DNA of 64,000 nucleotides from positions 55,483,670-55,547,669 of the forward strand of contig OZ025248.1 of NCBI GenBank assembly GCA_964019135.1, read 5' to 3'. Position numbers and translations under genes: made by a program. This document shows positions 11,421-23,722 of this stretch, in pieces. The notes below the pieces were generated by a model that saw nothing but the letters and a program-made list of their open reading frames with translations, was not told the origin of the DNA and searched no databases. Numbering within the stretch: the stretch's first letter is position 1; each line of letters opens with the position of its first letter. Origin of the DNA: Arenicola marina. Its lineage: Eukaryota > Annelida > Polychaeta > Arenicolidae.

Positions 11421-12920
11421 CCATAATCTTCAAAATAAAAATGTGTCACTGTTTCACTGTGTGGTTCACTCGCTTAATATTGTTTACGTTTGGGATCTAG
11501 ATCGATATTTCTAAGAAAATCTTGACATTATTAATCAGTTTTCTCGTCTACGTATAAATAGAGCTCACTTCAAACAGAGGCCTTGCGTGACACGTTTTTT
11601 AGTCAACAATTGACATCGTCGTCTGCGATGATGTCATACTATTACTATAATGGCATACTGGTAGCAAAAGTCGTTCTCACTTGTTAGTGCTTGAATCGAG
11701 ATTGACATTTTGCGTAATTGGTCAAAATAGGACAGCCAAGCCACGCCAGGTGAAAGCAATTAGAAGAGTCAGAAAACGCGAAGATTTGGCCGTTCCGAAT
11801 GCCAGACTGGTTTCAAGTTGCCATGATGAAGGGCACAACATGTCATTGTTGACGTCAAACCGTTCGCCGGCTTGAAGCCGTGTCGACCGTCACCAATGTT
11901 ACCAATGGGACCGTCTGGAATGAAAGCAAGAAGAAAGTGATTTTGCTTTACTGAGACACAATGGGCCATGCCATCCCTGGCCTACGCGGCGTAGGATTAT
12001 TTTATGCTAGGCTTATCGCATCGAATTAATGACGTAATAGGTTGCGGTGAAGAAAAACGACCCATTACCCCCCCCCCCCCCATATCACCTACCCCCCTCT
12101 CCCCGGCGTCCCTGTCACCCCTTACACCTCACCCTATTTCAGGTCTGTCACCAGAGATGGGGGCAAATATAAAATCTGCACCCAGGCGTTTATTGCATTC
12201 GTTACGGTACAACGTGCATTGTGATCGAAATGCCAGTGATGGCAACTACTGAGTATATGTGTTGTCAGCTAGGGGAGCATGTGCAAGTGCATCACGTACA
12301 GCATGACTGGGTAGCCAACATAGGCGTTGCTATGACGATAAATATTTCGTGATCCCAGCGTCAAGTGGTGATTTGTAAACAAGAAGTAAGTTATGAATAA
12401 AATGCAAATCCAAATGAGAAAGAGAATGAGAAGAACGTTACCAATGGGCAGAGTGTTTACCACATGGCTGATTGTCTCACGTGCCATTTTATTGGTTTCT
12501 ATGGCAATCCGCACCAAATTGAAAATCGTGATAATGATCCCATATTGCAAGATGAATACCTCACACTGACGACAGGGCCAGCGTTATGCTTGACTTGCGT
12601 TCAAACAAACGTCATACCATGAACATCCACTGATGAAAGGCGTGTTCATATGAGGGAGCAACATATTTGCTTCTCAGAAAGCTTCGCAGAAGCACCCAGA
12701 TGTTAGTTGCAAATGATTCATTCCCGCTGCTGTCTAGCAGGATACTGACCGCTGCTGCAAAGTGGTTTTCCATTTGCACAACGCCCCACGAACAATGTTT
12801 TCAGGGTGTTGATCGGGAGGGTTGAGGCATGCCAGGTATGTGGTAGTGGCGGGCTTGGGGGCGGGGGTTCCGAGAAAAAGAGTAAAGGAGCGTGGGAAGA
12901 GATATATATATATATCATTG

Positions 12921-13355
12921 AAATATAAATTAGCCATCCGCCTTCACAATGTCACATTAAAAATACACGAATGTACGACGGTTATGGAGGGTTGGTGGAC
13001 AATGGCGCCATCTTCCACGCCATCTTTACTGGAGGCAACTACCTGAGAGAAAGAATGATTGGTTCGTTCGAAGAAATGTAAGGGATCACACTGGATGTGA
13101 TTGGAAAAACCTAGTTCCCACGCGAACAGAAAAAATAGCCAATACACCATCCGTCAACAATAAACAGCAGTAACTATTATGACCAGTTGATGATCGTGGT
13201 AATCGGTACACTAGTGTCAGTCTAACTCTTACATCTGAACAGTGCTGAAGGCGGCTAAAGTCATGTAACCTGGCTCAAACCGCAGTGCTACCCATTCAAC
13301 CGATAATCGGTGCCATAGTAACATTGCAAGAACAATGAAAGACGACGGGTATAGA
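12921..13355. other. Spacer between copies A and B
   Basis: About 435 bp without similarity to either copy that I can see. No gene, tRNA or inverted-repeat element was recognised. Confidence 0.5.
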
Positions 13356-14377
13356 TTTAAGCGGCGTGCCGAATGATTTACTTCGATCGTTGTATGTAGT
13401 TTCATCACTCTGTAGCCGCCCTTCATTGTCATTAATCGCTGCTGCACATAATAAAAGTCGCCCTATTGTTATATTGTATTCTCTCACCCGCAACAACGTA
13501 ACCGGTGGGATTCTAAGGTACATAATTACTTTGCAAACAATGAAAACAGGAGCATGAAAAAGCAGAAAGGGAAAAGGGTTCAGGAGAAACTGCTCTGATG
13601 TTCCACGTGTTACTAATGTAGACCGCACTGAACGGGATACCCATCATCTTAAGGATTACTGGCATGGGAAGTGTATTTTCTTGCCGTCACTGTTGCTTGC
13701 TAGCCGTCATGCTTTACCTTACCACCAAGCTGATAATCCCTTTCATGTCCCGAGTCACATGTCGTTGTAATGAGGATATATGCAGGGAAATCCTCTTGGT
13801 CGTGTTGACCCAGAAGACAATGGTGATGGCGGGTGTCGGTCACTGACATGTTTTCTGTGTGGGTCCGCTAACCCGTAAATTGTGCCATGCAAACACAGAG
13901 AACGGCAGATGGGCGTCAGGTTCAGAGAGACGGGGTAATTTAGACCACAAGTAGGCCATCAATTACGAGTCGTTGAACAACACGGGCTCAGGGCCTGGCC
14001 CTTTTTTTCGGGAACAATGTGAGGACAGATCAGCAGAAACCGAGGGTTTTGGGATGATGTTATCCTATCATGACCCCGCCTCTCCCCTTACTCCCCCCCC
14101 CCCCCTCCTCTTTCTTTCCCTCGTTCTACTGTCTGTCTCTACGTCTTCGATTCTGCTTCCATTAACAAATTTGGTTTTGTGCAAATGCAAGGCAATAGGA
14201 CAACATGATAGTATATGAGTTATCAATAAATAGTTGGAATTTTAGGGCGCAATTTTCGGTTTTGGGCTATTGTATTCAGCATTTGATGTAATTAAATTGA
14301 GAACATATTTCAAATATATTACCTTGTTCCATCGTCTCCGAACAGATTTGCAGGATTATATGGTAATTTGATGCATT

Positions 14378-15028
14378 CAGTAGATAAGATCCACAAATAA
14401 CATATTTTCTTTTATATTGGATCGATGATATCCACATGAATCGCCCGCGATGCAGTTATTCTTTGTTCCATTTCTTCGGTATTTCTTCTTCAAACCCAAA
14501 TGTTGTCATTATCAATATGCTCGTTGTAGCCTACTATCATTCTCAGGCATCGAATTACTACACGATTTATTCCCTACAATTTTCCCATTTACAAATGCCA
14601 GATATTATTGCAAAGTTAGGATGCGATTTACCCACACAAGTCTGGGTGGTGCAGTGGCTAGGGTGGCGGCCTTCTCAGCGTAGGATTGGACGTTCAATTC
14701 CCGATTGGGATATGCTTAGAATTTTTGTTATTATTTACTGATGGCGGTATCCCTTATTTATGCTGGAAAATAAGGTTTTTCACATGATAGGTACTTGCTG
14801 AATAAAATAATATTCAATATTGAAAAAAATTATTATAAGACGAACCATTTAGACACCACTGTGTCCCTAACCGGTATCAGTAGATAAAATCCATAAATAA
14901 CATCTTTTCTTTTATATTGGATCGATGATATCCACATGAATCGCCCGCGATGCAGTTATTCTTTGTTCGATTTTTTCGGTATTTCTTCTACAAACCCAAA
15001 TGTTGTCATCATCAATATGCTCGTTGTA
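14378..15028. repeat. 500-bp tandem duplication inside copy B
   Basis: Unit 1 is 14378-14877. Unit 2 starts at 14878, is interrupted at 15028 by a transposon, and resumes at 16622 to about 16970. The offset is exactly 500 bp across landmarks such as GGATCGATGATATCC (14419 and 14919). The units differ at only a few percent of positions by eye. Copy A has a single version, so the tandem duplication is specific to B. Confidence 0.9.
14643..14712 (+). repeat. tRNA-derived SINE head, first copy
   Basis: GTGGCTAGGGTGG (14653-14665) resembles an A-box and ACGTTCAATTCCC (14690-14702) a B-box, spaced as in a tRNA. The body that follows, including GGCGGTATCCCTTATTTATG, is AT-rich. The corresponding place in copy A (about 8150) lacks this head, so it is either an insertion in B or a loss in A. 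Confidence 0.65.
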
Positions 15029-16621
15029 GGGGAACATGGGGCAAAATGACCCATCGGGGTCAAATGGCCCACCACCATATCGCGCACTTGCGGTGCTGCC
15101 ACCTGTATTGAGGCGTTTTATATTTATTCCTGTTTGTTACGTAATACCTTAACAAATCTACATGGGCGCTGAAGCAGACAGCTGAGCTTCGTTACCGAGG
15201 TAGAAGATTCTGGGCTTTTTCTATCTATGGTAAACACTGGAAGAAAGTAGAGCTCAGTGGATACTAGCTTGGGGGGAAATTTTGATAAATTAACACGATC
15301 AAAGATAAGTCTAAGTCAAGCCCCAAACGTAATTCAGGTGCGGAATATACTGCGTCTTATTTTCATACAGCGTTCAAATGTTAAGGTTACTAACAGGGGC
15401 AAAATGACCCACGCTGCTTGGGGCAAAATGACCCAGTGGGCCGTTTTACCCACATCCAATTTAATATGTATACTCTAACAGAAATGATTATCTTTAGCAA
15501 ACTGGATGATATGTCCACTGAATCGGAACATCTTTGATGATCATGAATATGCTTGAAGAAGGAAACGATGTGCGTCACAGGAAGCTTGAAGAACGGAGAG
15601 TTGTGCGCCCCAGGGAGCCGGAAGCGTTGATTGAGGCAGAGCCATGGCGGCACGCGACATCGTGTCTCCATTCGATACATACAGCTCGTCAAGATGAAAC
15701 GCAGATGGGGAGCGGGGTGGGGGCACTATTATACAAATCTGCAAATCTGGTGGGGGGAGAGGCGGGGGGGGGGGGGGTTCCGCGGGTGCCTTGATGCCTG
15801 AGAGAGCGGATATTTGTGACAAAAAAAATACCCCTATAGAGAGGACATTTATGATGAAAAAGATACTATTATAGAGCGAATATTTTAAAACTTGCGATCG
15901 TGGGGGCGGGGGGGGGGGGTGGCGTTGAAAATGTGCGTTCATAGAGCGGATTTTGGCGGGTGAAAAGGGGGGGCTTTACCCGGAACCCCCAAACCCAGCA
16001 ATGTATTTTTTAGCCCCCCTCCTTCCTGAATCCGGGGGGCCGGTTTCAGGGTCGGATCCAGTTATGTTGGATAGGGGGCCGGTAAATGGTATAAATTATA
16101 TACATTTCCGCCCTGAAAAGGGGGGCCGGGGCCGGGTCGCCCCCCCCCCCTTGGATCCGCCCCTGCCCCGGAACTGTTCAACAGTAGGACTTCGCATGAA
16201 AGCTGAGTTCCGCGCCTCAGAGGGCCTAAATTTTGCACTGAAAAATGGCAAAAAGTGGGGAAAGAGGGTGTCCCCCACGCCCGATCCGCCTCTGCTGACG
16301 TAAACGTTTTTTTGGAATTCCTGCGTGTGATCCTTCTGGGTCAAACTGTTCCAGAGAGTTTGGGGTTTGCCTTCTTAGGCTGTTCAGTTCACTCATTAAC
16401 ATGCTGAAATAATGTGCTGACCATTTTGCCCCCCTAATGTGACATAAAACATGTTTTTTGTGCTAGTAAAAATTGTGTTCATGTTACTCGCATGTATCCA
16501 AGCTATGTTATTCACAATACTACCGTTGTCAGTTTACCAAAATTTGGCTCTTTTTGTAGCACTGCTTGTCCTCCAAAAAAGACAAAGAAAGTTAATGTGG
16601 CCATTTTGCCCCATGTTCCCC
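15029..16621. mobile_element. TIR DNA transposon, non-autonomous, 1.6 kb
   Basis: The ends are inverted copies beginning GGGGAACATGGGGCAAAATG, matching for about 24 bp with one mismatch. They are flanked by TA on each side (15027-15028 and 16622-16623). The motif GGGGCAAAATGACCCA recurs near the ends (15038, 15396, 15420), with complements at 16421 and 16601, as subterminal transposase-binding repeats do. A TA duplication suggests a Tc1/mariner-like element. The matching uninterrupted site (14521-14544) has five extra bases (GCCTA) between the flanks, so the target duplication is not certain. No transposase was recognised. Confidence 0.85.
16047..16165. mobile_element. Short hAT-like MITE nested in the TIR transposon
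   Basis: CAGGGTCGGATCCAG (16047-16061) and TTGGATCCGCCCCTG (16151-16165) are imperfect inverted ends of the same family as 10220-10523. A lone right-end-like GATCCGCCTCTG follows at about 16280. The surrounding 15700-16300 is rich in G- and C-runs and repeats of ATAGAGCGGA. Confidence 0.55.
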
Positions 16622-16732
16622 TACTATCATTCTCAGGCATCGAATTACTACGCGATTTATTCCCTACAATTTTCCCATTTAGAAATGCCAGATATTTTTG
16701 CAAAGTTAGGATGCGATTTACCCACACAGGTT

Positions 16733-16802
16733 TGGGTGGTGCAGTGGCTAAGGTGGCGGCCTTCTCAGCGTAGGATTGGACGTTCAATTCCCGATTGGGA
16801 TA
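16733..16802 (+). repeat. tRNA-derived SINE head, second copy
   Basis: Near-identical to 14643-14712 and carried along by the 500-bp tandem duplication. The A-box and B-box matches are preserved at the same spacing. Confidence 0.65.
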
Positions 16803-17489
16803 TGCTTAGAATTTTTGTTATTATTTACTGATGGCGGTATCCCTTATTTATGCTAGAAAATAAGGTTTTCCACATGATAGATACTTGCTGAATAAAATAA
16901 TATTCAATATTTAAAAACATTATTATCAGACGAACCATTTAGACACCACTGTGTCCCTAACCGATATGCTAACATTTAGTGTCGAAGAGCTAGGCTATAC
17001 TTACATAAGCTTAAGCCCGTACAGGCAGAACTTGATATATTTGTTAAAGCACGCACGATCAATACTTCACCACCTATTTTGATTGGCTCGCGTAGCAATA
17101 CATTACGATGCAATGATATTGACTGAATCTTTACATGCAGTCGTACGTAGTATTACCCTCTTTAGATGTCTGCGTTGATCTCTTGGAAACTTAAATTTAT
17201 AGCTACGCTAAAAAACATATGGCATCGAGTGCGGGTTTGTTTGAGCACAAATCTCCGAAATCCTGCCCACGCCTAATGTTTGAGACATCTCGCACTCGAC
17301 AATATCATTATGTATTTCATCGCGTAAATATAAATATTCTCGCACTCAGTGATTTTATGCTCTTGATTTCAACGATCGAGACGACAGATACTCGGTAGTT
17401 TTTGGAAATACGTGTATTTAAACCGTGCGAATCCGGGATGAACGTTGTATCAGCCATCATGGACAATGGTTGAAAATGCGAAAAGAACA

Positions 17490-19010
17490 AACAAGAAGTA
17501 AGTGGGACACTGAAAATGAGAAAAATCTGTTTTCTACTAAAGTCGACATTTTCCCGACTTCAAAGTGTTGTCAGTGACATTTTGGGAAATGCGCGCACTG
17601 TTGATGCTGTTTAGATAAAAGGGCGTGTTGTAGGCGCCATATGTAGATCAAACTGTGTATTATAGGCACTATGTAGGGCAAAGTGTTGTATTCGCTATTT
17701 AGGGCAATGCGGACACTGTAGGCGTTACGGAGGGGAACATGTGCGCTGCAGGCGCTATTTTGAGTAATTTGCGCATAGTATTAAACGATATCAACGGAAT
17801 TATAGTGGTTTGGGCCAGTGACGTCATGCTGACGTCACGTGACGCATGCTCCGCCTTCCGATTTCATGCTGGATTAGATATAAAATGATCATACATTTCG
17901 ATATCTAGAGCGATGATCTTCGCGATATTAATGGTGCTATGAATGTTACCTGTTATTTAATATGACGTCATCGTGACGTCGCATGACGCTAGTGACGCTT
18001 ACCAAAACGTAACGAATTGGATTCTAATTTTATATTTTACTTACTTATTAACTCACAGTGATGGAAACTATTACTTAAGTAGGTGAACGTGAAGCCATTC
18101 CACAATTATCTCGGATCACTTTAACTACGACGTCATTTTTGACGCACACGTTTCGGTACTACGAAAAAAGTTATGCATGGCAGTACTTGTCCCTGGATAT
18201 AAGGTACAACACAAAATAAGTCGCTACAATGTTGAATAGTAATGACCTTTGTAAAACTATGATGTCATCACGTCATGGTGGCGTCATCGCATGGCGCACG
18301 GAAATATTCAAATAGAATAGGACTCAAACGTGTTGCCCCATAACGTAAAAACGTTGACCAACACCGCGGTAGGAGCATCAGCCCTTCACATATAGCTTGA
18401 CGTAATTACCAAAAAATGCTATACTTCATCATTAGAAAACATCAAAAACGAGCAGGCGTGCAAAGGACACTTCGGTCGAAAGACACACAGCAAGAGTTGG
18501 TTTCACCAGTTATTTGGAGATGTAAAGTCCCTGCCATTAACCGCAAAGATCTTAGCTCTATCTTGTTTTTCTGACTTTTTACAGATTTTCCAATTTAGCC
18601 AGAAATTGCATACTTTATCATTGGACCACTGCTTCGTTGCTATGGAAACACAATTGCATCTTGGCTTTCACCATATGCTTGCTCTACGTCTCTTGTACTT
18701 GTCGACATCTTGCACCATAGTAAAGTAAAGTGAAATCGCCAGACGGAAGTACGCTATTTTGAATAAGGTTCGATTATCTCCATAGGGTCCCATGATAAAC
18801 ATTTTCGACTATATAACGAAATGTAATAGGATATTGTTACCACGTTTACAGTCTATGACGCAATTCAGTATTATCCATCCATAACTGCAAGCATCGAGTG
18901 ATGACCTAAATAAGACCGTAGCTGCATCGTTCGCCTACACAAACAAACAAACCCACAAACATCTTAACGAGACCAAGTGACATAATGAACAAAATCAGTT
19001 TGCTCATTAA
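17490..19010. mobile_element. 1.5-kb insertion in copy B, family unknown
   Basis: Copy A runs continuously through this point (about 9660-9680), and copy B resumes at CAAACGCG (about 19011). Inside, 17620-17770 has diverged units of about 35 bp around TAGGCGCTATNTAGGGCAA. From 17815 to 18300 clusters of TGACGTCA-like sequence recur roughly every 130-165 bp. No open frame of note and no clear terminal inverted repeats were found, so it may be an insertion or a block lost from copy A. Confidence 0.6.
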
Positions 19011-19724
19011 CAAACGCGCTGAGAGAGTCGATTGGGTAGAGAGATAGAAAGAAAGAGCCGGAGGGTGAAGGCCCCGATAGCAAAGAAGTGAACGTATGTG
19101 GGAGAAACAAATATATATAACGGTAAGAGGCCGGTAGAAAGAGAAATAAAATTTAATTGGCCGTTTTGTGTATGAACATAATTACAGGGAGGTATACGAT
19201 CGTGGCTTCTGCGTGAGCCTATTAGACATTATTCTTTTCCAGACCCAAGTCGGCCAGTACTGATTGCCGCTGACTACGGCTAGGTCCGACCGGACCCACG
19301 GGGAAGGGGAGTGGGGAGGGCGCGTGGGCGATTCCAGTGGAGAGACGAGGAAGCCTGCCCAATCAGCCTTCATTAACTATAATTAAATCTCATCTCCGTC
19401 ACGTGTGATGACGGGACAATGAGGGGTTGTGGGAGACAGGCCACGAAACACCCAGCGACCTCTGCTATTGTTTCTCCTTTTCCTTGCAACTTGACCTTCT
19501 CTGCGACTGACATTAGCAATTGACCTTCACGTACGTCCGACCAAGATGTCTTGATCCACGATCGGACGGAGATCATTCACAAGGCGGGCGTACAAAGTGG
19601 GGAGTTCTTTGACGGACTGAGGGTCACTTCAGTGGCGTAGCTTTAAGTAATCAGGTGAGACACAAATTGAATTGGCGCCGGAAGGCTGCCAGAATTTAAA
19701 ATTGGGAAGGATTACGTCATTGCC

Positions 19725-21935
19725 TAAACATCTGTTTGTGAAAATGCCTGAAGGGCCATCCGAATGACTGAATGCAATCTCAATAGCTGAACGGCCATCC
19801 CAATGGCTGAACGGCCAGCTCAATGACAGCAGTCATTTACAAGGCTGAACTGCCACCCCAATAGCTGAACGGCCATCTCAATGACAGCGGCCATCTCAAA
19901 AGCTGAACTGCCATCTATATGACAGTGGCCATCCCAAAGGCTGAACGGCCATCTCCATGACCACGGCCATCCCAAAGACTAAACAGCCATCTCAATGACA
20001 GCGGCCATCCCAAAAGGCTGAACGGCCATCTCAATGACAGCGGTCCCAAAGGCTAAGCTGCCATCTCAATGACAGCGGCCATCCCAAAGGCTGAACGGCC
20101 ATCTCAATTACAGCGGCCATCCAAAGGCTCAACGGCCATCTCAATGACAGGGGCCATCCCAAAGTCTGAACGGCCATCCCAAAGGCTAAACTGCCATCTC
20201 AATGACGGCGGCCATCCTAAAGGCTGAACGACCATCTCAATGGCTGAACGGCCATCTCAATGACAGCGGCCATCCCAAAGGCTGAACTGCCATTCCAATG
20301 GCTGAACGGCCATCCCAAAGGCTGAACTGCCATCCCAATGGCTGAACGGCCATCTCAATGACAGCGGCCATCCCAAAGGTTGAACTGCCAACTCAATGAC
20401 AGCGGCCATCCCAAAGGCTGAACGGCCATCTCAATGGCTGAACGGCCATCTCAATGACAGCGGCCATCCCAAAGGCTGAACGGCCATCTCAATGGCTGCA
20501 CGGCCATCCAAATGGCTGAACGACCATCTCAATGTCAGCCACCATCCCAAAGGGTGAACGGCTATCTCAATGACAACGGCCATTCCAAAGGCTCAACTGC
20601 CATCTCAATGACAACGGCCATCTCAATGACAGCATCCATCCCAAAGGCTAAACTGCCATCTCAATGACAGCGGCCATTCCAAAGGCTCAACTGCCATCTC
20701 AAAAACAGCGGCCATCCCAAAGGCTGAACAGCCATCCCGATGGCTGAACGGCCATCTCAATGACAGCAGCCATCTCAAAGGCTGAACGGCCATCTCAATG
20801 ACAGCGGCCATCTCAAAGGCTGAACGGCCATCTCAATGACAGCGGCCATCAAAAAGGCTGAACGGCCATCTCAATGACAGCAGCCATCCCAATGGCTGAA
20901 CGGCCATCTCAATGACAGCAGCCATCTCAAAAGCTGAACGGCCATCTCAATGACAGCGGCCATCAAAAAGGCTGAACAGCCATCTCAATGACAACGGCCA
21001 TCCCAAAGACTAAGCGGCCATCTCAATGACAGCGGCCATCCCAAAGTCTGAACGGCCATCTCAGTGACAGCGGTCATCTCAAAGACTGAACGGCCAGCTC
21101 AATGACAGCAGCCATCCACAAGGTTGAACGGCCATCTCATTGACAACGGCCATCCCAAAGGCTGAATGGCCATCTCCATGACAGCGGCCATCCCAAAGGC
21201 TGAACTGCCATCTCAAGGACAGCGGCCATCCCAAAGGTTGAACGGCCCTCCCAATGGCTGAATGGCCATCTCCATGACAGCCGCCATCCCAAAGGCTATA
21301 CTGCCAACTCCATGACAGCGGCCATCCCAAAGGCTGAGCTGCCATCTCAATGACAGCGGCCATTCCAAAGGCTCAACTGCCATCTCAATGGCAGCGGCCA
21401 TCCCAAAGTCTGAACGGCCATCTCAATGACAGCGGTCATCTCAAAGACTGAACGGCCAGCTCAATGACAGCAGCCATCCACAAGGTTGAACGGCCATCTC
21501 ATTGACAACGGCCATCCCAAAGGCTGAATGGCCACCTCCATGACAGCGGCCATCCCAAAGGCTGAACTGCCATCTCAATGACAGCGGCCATCCCAAAGGT
21601 TGAACGGCCCTCCCAATGGCTGAATGGCCATCTCCATGACAGCCGCCATCCCAAAGGCTATACTGCCAACTCCATGACAGCGGCCATCCCAAAGGCTCAA
21701 CTGCCATCTCAATGACAGCGGCCATTCCAAAGGCTCAACTGCCATCTCAATGGCAGCGGCCATCCCAAAGGCTGAACTGCCATCCCAATGGCTGAACGGC
21801 CATCTTAATGACAGCGGCCATCTCAATGACAGCGGCCATCCCAAAGGCTGAACTGCCATCCCAATGGCTGAACGGCCATCTCAACGACAGCGGCCATCCC
21901 AAAGGCTGAACTGCCATCTCAATGGCTGAGCAGCC
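19725..21935. repeat. GGCTGAACGGCCATC minisatellite, 2.2 kb
   Basis: The basic units are 18-20 bp and share CGGCCATCYCAA. The commonest composite is a 38-bp pair, GGCTGAACGGCCATCTCAAT plus GACAGCGGCCATCCCAAA. Order varies and some stretches use only one subtype. Open frames on the minus strand (up to 94 codons, rich in W, M and A) are by-products of the repeat. In copy A the same position holds only a few diverged units. Confidence 0.95.
21015..21745. repeat. 362-bp tandem block within the minisatellite
   Basis: The pattern at about 21015-21376 recurs 362 bp later with only scattered differences, including rare variants such as CATCCACAAGGTTGAACGGC. This is a recent higher-order duplication on top of the short units. 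Confidence 0.85.
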
Positions 21936-22854
21936 CTATTTTAGATCTGTCACCAGAGATGGGGGCAAATATAAAATCTGCACCCAGGCGTTAACTGCAT
22001 TCGCTAGGGTACAACGTGTACTGTGGTCGGAATGCCACTGATGGAAACGACTGAGTATATGTGTTGGCAGCTAGGGGATCATGGGTTTCTAACGCCTCTG
22101 ATTACACATAAAGAGCAAAAAGCGAAATGGGACTGAGCATGTAGCAAATCATCAATATTATTTTGTGGCAGGAAACATCTCGTGCAGCATGACTTGGTAG
22201 CCACCATAGGCGTTGTCATAACGATAAACATGTCGTGATCCTAGCGTCGAATGGTGAATGGTAAACAGCAAGTAAGTTATGAATCAAATGCAAACACAAA
22301 TGAGGAAGAGTTTCAGTTTTATATGACAAAGGAGAGAACATTTGGGCAATGAGTAATTTCTTCGCACATCTAGTGGTTACATGCAAGTCGATAGGATGTG
22401 AATACGGACATGAACTTGATGAGGAACATGTAGTTTTTGGCAATACCACGAACAACCGTAATATGGTACAGCAATGGTGTACCAGGGGAGTGTGGCAGTG
22501 TGAGGAGTGTTTACCACATGGCTGATTGGCTCACGTGCCATTTTATTGGTTTCTATGGCAATCAGCGCCAAATTGAAAATCGTGATAATGATCCCAGATT
22601 GCAAGATGAATACCTCACATTGACGACAGGGCCAGCGTTATGCTTGCCATGCGTTCAAACAAACGACATACCATGAACATCCACTGATTAGGAGCATGTA
22701 AATGTTAATTGCACATGATTCGTTGCCGCTGCTGTCTAGCAGGACTCTGACCGGTACTGTAAAGCGGTTTCTCATTTAAACAACGTCCCGCAAACAATGT
22801 TTTCGGGGTGTTGATCGGGACGAGAGAGACATGACAGGTATGTGGGAGTTTTGG

Positions 22855-23722
22855 TTATGTCAGCCATCATAGGCAATGGTTGTGAAGGAGAAGAAAAAGA
22901 AACAATTTAACAATTACCGTCAGGCAGAGGCGTGGGGAGCGTGGGAAGAGATACATATATACATTGGAGAGGCGGGTAGAAAGAAAAAGATATTAATTGG
23001 TCGTGTTTTGTATGGACATGAACATCTCGGCTGGATGTATGTTATAGTAGCGGTAGAATTACGAGCAGGTTTCTGCGTGGGCCGATTGCACATTATTTTC
23101 TCTCGGTGGAGCGCGTGGGAGATCCCAGCGGAGAGACGAAAAAGCCTGCCAAATCAGTCTTCATTAACGATAATTAATTAATAATTAGCTACCTGACTTG
23201 TGATGATTGAACTATGAAGGGTCATGGACGACAGGGCCTGAAGCACCCAGTGACCTCTGCTATTGTTTCTTCATTTCCTTGCAACTTGGCTTTGATCCAC
23301 AACCGCCCACAGGACAAAAAAAGGTCGTTCACATGGCTGAATGATCACCCCAGTGGATCAACGATCATACCAATGTCTGAACGGCTATTCCAATGATTGA
23401 ACAGCTATTCCAATTTTTGAATGGTCATTTCAATGTCTAAACGATCATACGTTGGACTGAACGGCCATTTTAATGGCTCAACGGCTATTCCAATAATCGA
23501 ACAGCCATCCCAATTGTTGAATGGCCATGCCGACGGCTGAAACGTCATGCCAATGGCTAAAAGGCCATCGAAATGGCTGCACGGTCATCTAATGACTGAA
23601 CGGCCATTTCCTTGTTGAATGGTCGTTCACATGTCTGAACGACCATACCAATGGCTGAACGGCCATACCAATGGCTGCATGGCCATCAAAATGTTGACTT
23701 AACGGCCATCTCGATGGTCATC
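22855..23722. repeat. Segmental duplication, partial copy C
   Basis: GTCAGCCATCAT (22859) starts similarity to copy A from about 9626. The match continues through AATTGGTCGTGTTTTGTATG and GATCCCAGCGGAGAGACGA to the CATTAAC site, and then to the AGGGTC...CACCCAGTGACCTCTGC block. Large parts present in A and B are missing. It lies directly after copy B in the same orientation, so the locus is a tandem array of at least two and a half units. Confidence 0.75.
23325..23722. repeat. Diverged minisatellite units in copy C
   Basis: About 20 units of 18-20 bp, such as TGGCTGAACGGCCATACCAA, lie where copies A and B carry the same motif. The units are more diverged from one another than those in B, which suggests an older or less homogenised array. 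Confidence 0.85.

Larger units (their letters stand above)
7085..12920. repeat. Segmental duplication, copy A
   Basis: Similarity to copy B starts at TTTAAGCGGCG (about 7085 against 13356) and continues in order: 7085-7890 with 13356-14200, 7900-8150 with 14340-14640, 9000-9640 with 16830-17480, 9640-9991 with 19010-19379, 10995-11420 with 19371-19790, and 12125-12850 with 21937-22830. By eye the identity is roughly 80-90% with many small gaps. Pieces 8156-8995 and 11420-12125 have no partner in B. No convincing gene lies inside it. The GTG-GGAAGAG segment near 12890 matches the start of copy C, so A ends in a truncated piece of the next unit. Confidence 0.85.
13356..22854. repeat. Segmental duplication, copy B (expanded)
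   Basis: Co-linear with copy A but about 3.6 kb longer. The additions are a 500-bp internal tandem duplication (14378 onward), a TIR transposon (15029-16621), a 1.5-kb insertion (about 17490-19010), a minisatellite (19725-21935) and about 200 bp at 22308-22508. It lacks the 9992-10994 insertion of copy A. I see no coding gene conserved between the copies, so the duplicated unit appears to be non-coding or repeat-derived. Confidence 0.85.

Noticed and set aside
20623-21859. Open frames of 62-94 codons rich in Met, Ala and Trp
   Set aside because: By-products of the 18-20-bp minisatellite; they repeat with the DNA unit and have no independent structure.
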